Shown here one piece after another: positions 34,269-37,891 of a stretch of 37,891 nucleotides of DNA. The translations under genes and the position numbers were made by a program. The notes under the pieces were generated by a model. It made no database searches, was not told where the DNA came from, and saw only the letters and a list, made by a program, of their open reading frames with translations. The stretch is taken from contig JAXDJX010000004.1 of NCBI GenBank assembly GCA_034667405.1, positions 1-37,891 of the forward strand. Direction: 5' to 3'. The stretch is from JANXVR01 sp034667405 (GTDB lineage Bacteria; Actinomycetota; UBA4738; HRBIN12). How positions within the stretch are numbered: position 1 is the stretch's first letter; each line of letters starts with the position of its first letter.

Positions 34269-34660
34269 CGATTCCTCCGAGCTGCGGTGGTGCGCGTTCG
34301 CCACTGGACTCTCGTTCCCGTCCCATTTCACCTTCAAACGGGATTACGGGGATCTACTGGACATGCATACCGACGCCTCTCTGCTCGCACGGCAGGGCGC
34401 CCCTTCGGAAGCCTGGATTGTTCTGGCCGTATCTCTTGCGTCGCCGTCAACGTGAGAGATGTGCTCCAGGGCCAACCACACGTGAGCGCCGATCCGCCGT
34501 GGCGGTCCCGTCACATGGACCTCACCGGGTGCGTCGGAAAGGTCTCAGGCGACACGCTTCTTCATCCGGCTGCCACGACGGTGGAACTCCCCGGCGGGAC
34601 CGCGGCCACCGACGCCCACGCTTCGGAGCCTGGCAAACACCAGGCGGTCCATGCCTGTCC
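34269..34660. other. intergenic region
   Basis: 392 bases, no sound gene. A plus-strand 30-codon reading (ATG 34362-area, MHTDASLLARQGAPSEAW) has no ribosome site. Holds the hairpin at 34628-34645. Confidence 0.4.
34628..34645 (-). terminator. hairpin after the 743-aa gene
   Basis: GCCTGG and CCAGGC, 6-bp perfect stem with a 6-nt loop, 15 nt beyond the stop at 34661. No T-run, so a weak terminator at most. Confidence 0.35.
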
Positions 34661-36892
34661 TCAAGCCGACCAGTTGATGCGGATCTCGTCGCCCCCTCTG
34701 ACGACGAAACACTGGTGCCCCTCATCGGTCTGCGCCGGGGGACACCGTTTCCAGCCTCCGGGTCGGCGAACGGACACGGTGACATCCTTCGGGAACGGGT
34801 CGGCGTTCAGTGGGATCAGCCGCACTTTCGCCTCCCCGGTTCGCGTACCGAGGACCGTGAACGACAGAGTGGAACGCCTGCCACGCTTTGAGGTCGTCTC
34901 ATCCGCGATCGGATATTCGACGAAGACGGTCAGAGATGTACCGGCCAGGTGGCGGAAGTGCCGCGTCGCGAAGACGAGCGCCATGCCGGCCCCGTAGACC
35001 TCCTGCCCCACCGTCCCGGAAAGCTCCCAGCCGTCCTGCAGATCCTCTACCGGGATGGTGATCGACCGCGAGAGGCGGCCGTTCCGAACCTCGGTCGCAA
35101 GGCCATCGACGGGAAGAGATTCCGGGTAGTACTCCCAGGCCCGGTGCAGCGCGAACCGGACGTATTCGCTGAGGAGCAGTCGCGCAGATGCCGGGAGGTC
35201 GTGGCCGCCCAACTCAAGACACGCGCCGAAGACCGCGAGCAGTTCGCCTTCCTCGTACGCCGCCAGGTACGGCGCGTCCTGCAGAGGGAAGATGCCGAAG
35301 AACGTCGAGTAATGGCGCCCGTGCCCGTACCGACCGTGCCAGAGCCACGCGTTGTCGACGAGGCTCGCCAAGCACACAAGGCTCCGATCCAGGAATCGAC
35401 GCTTCCCGGTGAGTCGGAACACGGTGAGAGCGGCCTGCATCGCGAAGGCGGTCGTGTTCGTCTGATAGGCCGTGGACAATCCGAGCCCCGACAGGCCATC
35501 CAATGCTCGTTCAGCCTCTCCCAGGTACTCGGGCTCGTCGAAGAGTTGATACGCCTTGGCTGCCATCAGTGCATACAGGCCCCCCACATCGAACTCCCCA
35601 CCCTTGCCTGGCTTCGATTCCTGGCGCACGATGTCCAAGCTTCTGAGATCGAAGAGCACCGGCCACCGATAGTCGAAACGTTTCGACACCCTGATCGCGT
35701 AGGGGAGCGATCGGCGGAGGAGACTCCGCGCATGTGTGGCTCCATGTTCCGCCGCCACCGCCAGGCTGAAGAGGACGTAGTAGAGGTACCAACTGTCCAT
35801 GATGTCGTGGCCTTGGTCGGCTTCAGCCTTGTTCTCGAAGGGCTCGCCGATGAGCCATCGCCGCATGCAGCCGATGTCTTCGTCGAAGAAAGACGGCAGC
35901 GTGTCCTCCAAGCCTTCTGTGAGCGCGAAGGTGCGCCCCGACCAATCTCGGTACTCCAGGAGCGGACGCAGTACCGCGAGCTGCACCATGCTCTCCGGCG
36001 GCTTACCGTCGTCCCCCACGTAGGGCAGGAGATAGCGCCTGCCCTGCCGTTCTTCACTGCAGAGGGGTGAATGTTCGAGGTCGCGCATCGACTGCGCCGC
36101 CCGACCGGGCCAGTCGCGATATTCCGTCTCGGGTGCCGGTAGGACACGGAGTGCGTCGGACACGAGATCGAGGTACTGGCGTGCCAGGGAGATCTCGTCG
36201 GCAGGGAGCGTCCGGTCCAGGAAGAGGTACGCGTCGGAGATCGTGACTTCCTGGGCTCGGGGCAGCGGATGCTCGGCGGAGCGGGGCAACTCCAAACCCA
36301 TCTCCGGCCAGGAGCCACCGACCGCATCCGCCGGGGAAGCGTGTGTTTCCTCCAAGTAGTCCGAGAGAGCGGAGAAGTCCTGGATGTAGAGGAAGGAGAG
36401 ATCCCGGCTGCACGACCCGTACACGAGTCCCGAACGCAGCCCACGCTGGGTCGCATGGATAGTTCCGCGGCTGGCTAAGACGCTGCCATCAGGATCGAGC
36501 GCGAAGAGGTCTCGGGGCCAATAGGGCATGAGCAGATCGTCAGTGGGCAGGATCTCGGTCCTCACGTGGATGAAGGGGCGTGGTTTGTCCTCGAGATGGA
36601 TGTGAGCCCGCTGACTACCCAGCGACCCCCGCATCTCCACCGTGAGGTCTCCTCCGTCGGCAGACGACACCACCTCGAGTGTCCCGGCGGGATCGAAGGC
36701 GCAACGCAGCGCGAGTCCGGGCCCCCCTGGGACCTCTACTCGCGTCCATAGCGACCGGCTCCCTTGCTCGACCCACACTCTGAATTCTCCGAGCGGCTCC
36801 TTGAGCAAGGGCGCGCGTTGGGGGCACGAGATATCCCGATCGGCCGCGAGGCCCCAGGGGCTGACGGTTGCCTTCTCCCCTTGTTCGACCAT
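34661..36892 (-). CDS. six-hairpin glycosidase-toroid-like hypothetical protein
   Basis: 743 aa, cytoplasmic (no signal peptide). The N-terminal third is beta-rich (FRVWVEQGSRSLWTRVEVPG); the middle (about 230-560) is a run of long helices with aromatic-rich turns (DIMDSWYLYYVLFSLAVAAE, LWHGRYGHGRHYSTFFGIFP, HRAWEYYPESLPVDG), the pattern of the alpha/alpha toroid found in many glycoside hydrolases and lyases; the end is beta-rich again. I cannot name a family or catalytic residues, so carbohydrate action is inference. Start ATG 36892 has GGGAGG 3 nt upstream, just below two tandem 12-bp repeats. Divergent from the STAS gene. Confidence 0.6.
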   Translation of the reverse strand: MVEQGEKATVSPWGLAADRDISCPQRAPLLKEPLGEFRVWVEQGSRSLWTRVEVPGGPGLALRCAFDPAGTLEVVSSADGGDLTVEMRGSLGSQRAHIHLEDKPRPFIHVRTEILPTDDLLMPYWPRDLFALDPDGSVLASRGTIHATQRGLRSGLVYGSCSRDLSFLYIQDFSALSDYLEETHASPADAVGGSWPEMGLELPRSAEHPLPRAQEVTISDAYLFLDRTLPADEISLARQYLDLVSDALRVLPAPETEYRDWPGRAAQSMRDLEHSPLCSEERQGRRYLLPYVGDDGKPPESMVQLAVLRPLLEYRDWSGRTFALTEGLEDTLPSFFDEDIGCMRRWLIGEPFENKAEADQGHDIMDSWYLYYVLFSLAVAAEHGATHARSLLRRSLPYAIRVSKRFDYRWPVLFDLRSLDIVRQESKPGKGGEFDVGGLYALMAAKAYQLFDEPEYLGEAERALDGLSGLGLSTAYQTNTTAFAMQAALTVFRLTGKRRFLDRSLVCLASLVDNAWLWHGRYGHGRHYSTFFGIFPLQDAPYLAAYEEGELLAVFGACLELGGHDLPASARLLLSEYVRFALHRAWEYYPESLPVDGLATEVRNGRLSRSITIPVEDLQDGWELSGTVGQEVYGAGMALVFATRHFRHLAGTSLTVFVEYPIADETTSKRGRRSTLSFTVLGTRTGEAKVRLIPLNADPFPKDVTVSVRRPGGWKRCPPAQTDEGHQCFVVRGGDEIRINWSA

Positions 36893-36900
36893 GGTCCTCC

Positions 36901-36924
36901 CTCATGTATCCCCTCATGTATCCG
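36901..36924. repeat. tandem 12-bp repeat
   Basis: CTCATGTATCCC followed by CTCATGTATCCG, 11 of 12 identical, directly upstream of the ribosome site of the 743-aa gene. Candidate operator. Confidence 0.5.
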
Positions 36925-36965
36925 AATGTGGCCGTACCCGAGGAGCACACTCGTTACACGGGAAC

Positions 36966-37005
36966 GTGTGAGATCGGGTTACTTCAGCACCGGCAGTGTG
37001 AGATC
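36966..37005. repeat. GTGTGAGATC direct repeats, 30-bp period
   Basis: Two exact 10-mers at 36966-36975 and 36996-37005, three helical turns apart, in the divergent promoter region. Confidence 0.5.
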
Positions 37006-37199
37006 TCGGCACTGTTGGGGAGGGCGTCGCGACGCGGATCCACACTAGGCCCGGTGGCTCGGCGACCCTGATCGCATCCGGGATGCTGCTCCTTGTGTCG
37101 CAGATCTCGGAGCTGGTTCGGTGTGCAAGGAACATGACAGACAGCCTCGGACACCTTGACCTATAAACCTCACCAACAGACCGCAGAAGGGAGAGGACC

Positions 37200-37553
37200 G
37201 TGCAACAAGTCCAGTGTTCGTCAGGGAACCCTGTGACCTACTTCTCGGGGGAGATCGATATGGCCACCGCAGACGCGGTGATCTCCTCCCTGGATCCATG
37301 GATCGCCGCGGGCGGCCCCGTGCCGGTCGACCTTTCCGGAGTGACGTTCATCGATTCGAGCGGCCTGAATGCCCTGGCCAAGGCTGCTGTAGCACTGGGG
37401 GAACGAGGCTGCATCATCATCCACGGCGTCAACGGCCCGGTGGCAAGAACCTTTCAGATCTCGGGACTTGCCGAGGGATGGAAGAACGTTCACGTGATCG
37501 GTTGCACGGTCCTGGTAGAGGCGGCCTCGAACTCCGCGGCCGGGGGGGTGTAA
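37200..37553 (+). CDS. STAS domain protein, anti-sigma factor antagonist-like
   Basis: 117 aa, single STAS domain of the SpoIIAA/RsbV type, which when unphosphorylated binds an anti-sigma kinase and frees a stress sigma factor. Key strand-helix motif VDLSGVTFIDSSGLNALAKA carries the phosphorylatable serine (S53). GTG start 37200 with GAAGGGAGAGG upstream. No RsbW-type kinase gene lies beside it; the next gene is a Crp/Fnr-type domain 94 nt downstream, same strand. Confidence 0.82.
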   Translation: MQQVQCSSGNPVTYFSGEIDMATADAVISSLDPWIAAGGPVPVDLSGVTFIDSSGLNALAKAAVALGERGCIIIHGVNGPVARTFQISGLAEGWKNVHVIGCTVLVEAASNSAAGGV

Positions 37554-37647
37554 GCTGCGCACACCTGATGCTCCTGTTGTCCCGGACGTAGGTCTGGCAA
37601 CTGGGTCCCTCCGCCTCGTCGAGCGTCCCGGCCTGAAGGAACCCGTG

Positions 37648-37891
37648 ATGCAGACCGAAGTTGACCCCGGAACCCCAACCGGGAATCTCCTGCTCGACGC
37701 GATCCCACAACACGAACGAACCCGCTTGCTCGAAGGTGCGCGCTTGATTCCCCTCGAGGTGGGAAGGGTGCTCTTTTATCCCGGAGATCCCGTCGACTAC
37801 GTCGCCTTCCCCATTGCCGGCACCCTCTCCCTGATCGCGCATGCCGATTCCTATTACGCCGTGGAGGCGGCAACGATCGGTCTAGAAGGGG
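37648..37891 (+). CDS. Crp/Fnr-type cyclic nucleotide-binding regulator, N-terminal part
   Basis: Runs off the window end. ATG 37648 with GAAGGA 7 nt upstream. The 81 codons read a cNMP-binding/Crp start: NLLLDAIPQHERTRLLEGA (cap helices), then LEVGRVLFYPGDPVDYVAFP and GTLSLIA, the beta-roll hairpin of the family, and AATIGLEG, which matches the region before the DNA-binding half. Whether a helix-turn-helix follows cannot be seen. Close behind the STAS gene, so possibly one transcript. Confidence 0.75.
   Translation, partial: MQTEVDPGTPTGNLLLDAIPQHERTRLLEGARLIPLEVGRVLFYPGDPVDYVAFPIAGTLSLIAHADSYYAVEAATIGLEG

Larger units (their letters stand above)
36893..37199. promoter_or_regulatory. divergent, repeat-rich control region
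   Basis: 307 bases between the 743-aa gene and the STAS gene. Contains tandem 12-bp repeats (36901-36924), two GTGTGAGATC copies exactly 30 bp apart (36966 and 36996), and a perfect 12-bp palindrome GCGTCGCGACGC (37024-37035). TTGACC and TATAAA near 37160-37172 are possible promoter pieces for the STAS gene, but their spacing is not standard. Confidence 0.45.

Noticed and set aside
33897..34997. Long plus-strand reading (366 aa) across the ferritin-like gene and the next gap
   Set aside because: It is antisense to a gene with clear iron-ligand motifs and ribosome site, has no start signal, and reads as low-complexity antisense translation.
36041..36052. CCCTGCCGTTC as a third copy of the 28-bp repeat
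   Set aside because: Only 11 nt match and it lies inside the coding sequence of the 743-aa protein.

Overview
The window is GC-rich with strongly GC-biased third codon positions. It looks like chromosome from an actinobacterial-type lineage (inference). Supporting signs are a nuoIJKLMN run with overlapping genes, a tRNA without encoded CCA, large zinc-ribbon/cyclase/AAA/TPR proteins, and at least seven genes whose only start signal is a TANNNT box 5-6 nt before ATG or GTG, the arrangement expected of leaderless mRNAs. I cannot place it to genus.

Region 1 (1-5989, + strand) is the end of a respiratory complex I operon: the last part of nuoI, then nuoJ, K, L, M and N, almost all joined by 1-7 nt overlaps. 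Region 2 (6032-10790) is ordinary chromosome. It holds two minus-strand PLP enzymes (a group II-type decarboxylase and a HemL-like class III aminotransferase) separated by a strong hairpin, a membrane PAS-GGDEF diguanylate cyclase converging on a YajQ-family protein, and tRNA-Tyr(GTA).

Region 3 (about 10.8-27.5 kb) is accessory DNA. A tyrosine recombinase lies directly behind the tRNA-Tyr, as at the left end of an integrated element, but no second copy of the tRNA 3' end was found. Next come an HTH/terminase-small-subunit-like gene coupled to an unknown gene, several small orphan genes with strong Shine-Dalgarno sites below hairpins, and a minus-strand operon of a possible Zn-knuckle peptide, an acidic protein and an overlapping HicA-like protein behind a structured leader with a 10-codon uORF. 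After that are a membrane-anchored protein, a MOSC protein, a giant cyclase-AAA-TPR regulator, an exported protein, and a nuclease-rich stretch (EEP nuclease, RNase H-like, HNH). Long gaps carry gene fragments and hairpins, typical of a decaying island. A 28-bp direct repeat (26/28 identical) brackets 16.9-23.7 kb.

Region 4 (27.5-37.9 kb) has a second cyclase-AAA-TPR regulator with the same promoter/start arrangement as the first, a large-subunit catalase with a fused DJ-1/PfpI domain and a basic N-terminal tail, a ferritin-like protein, and a 743-aa glycosidase-toroid-like orphan. The last is divergent, across a repeat-rich control region, from a STAS protein and the start of a Crp/Fnr-type regulator. 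Catalase plus ferritin-like protein suggests peroxide and iron protection; STAS plus cNMP-binding domain suggests stress signalling. No CRISPR array, rRNA or intact insertion sequence was seen.
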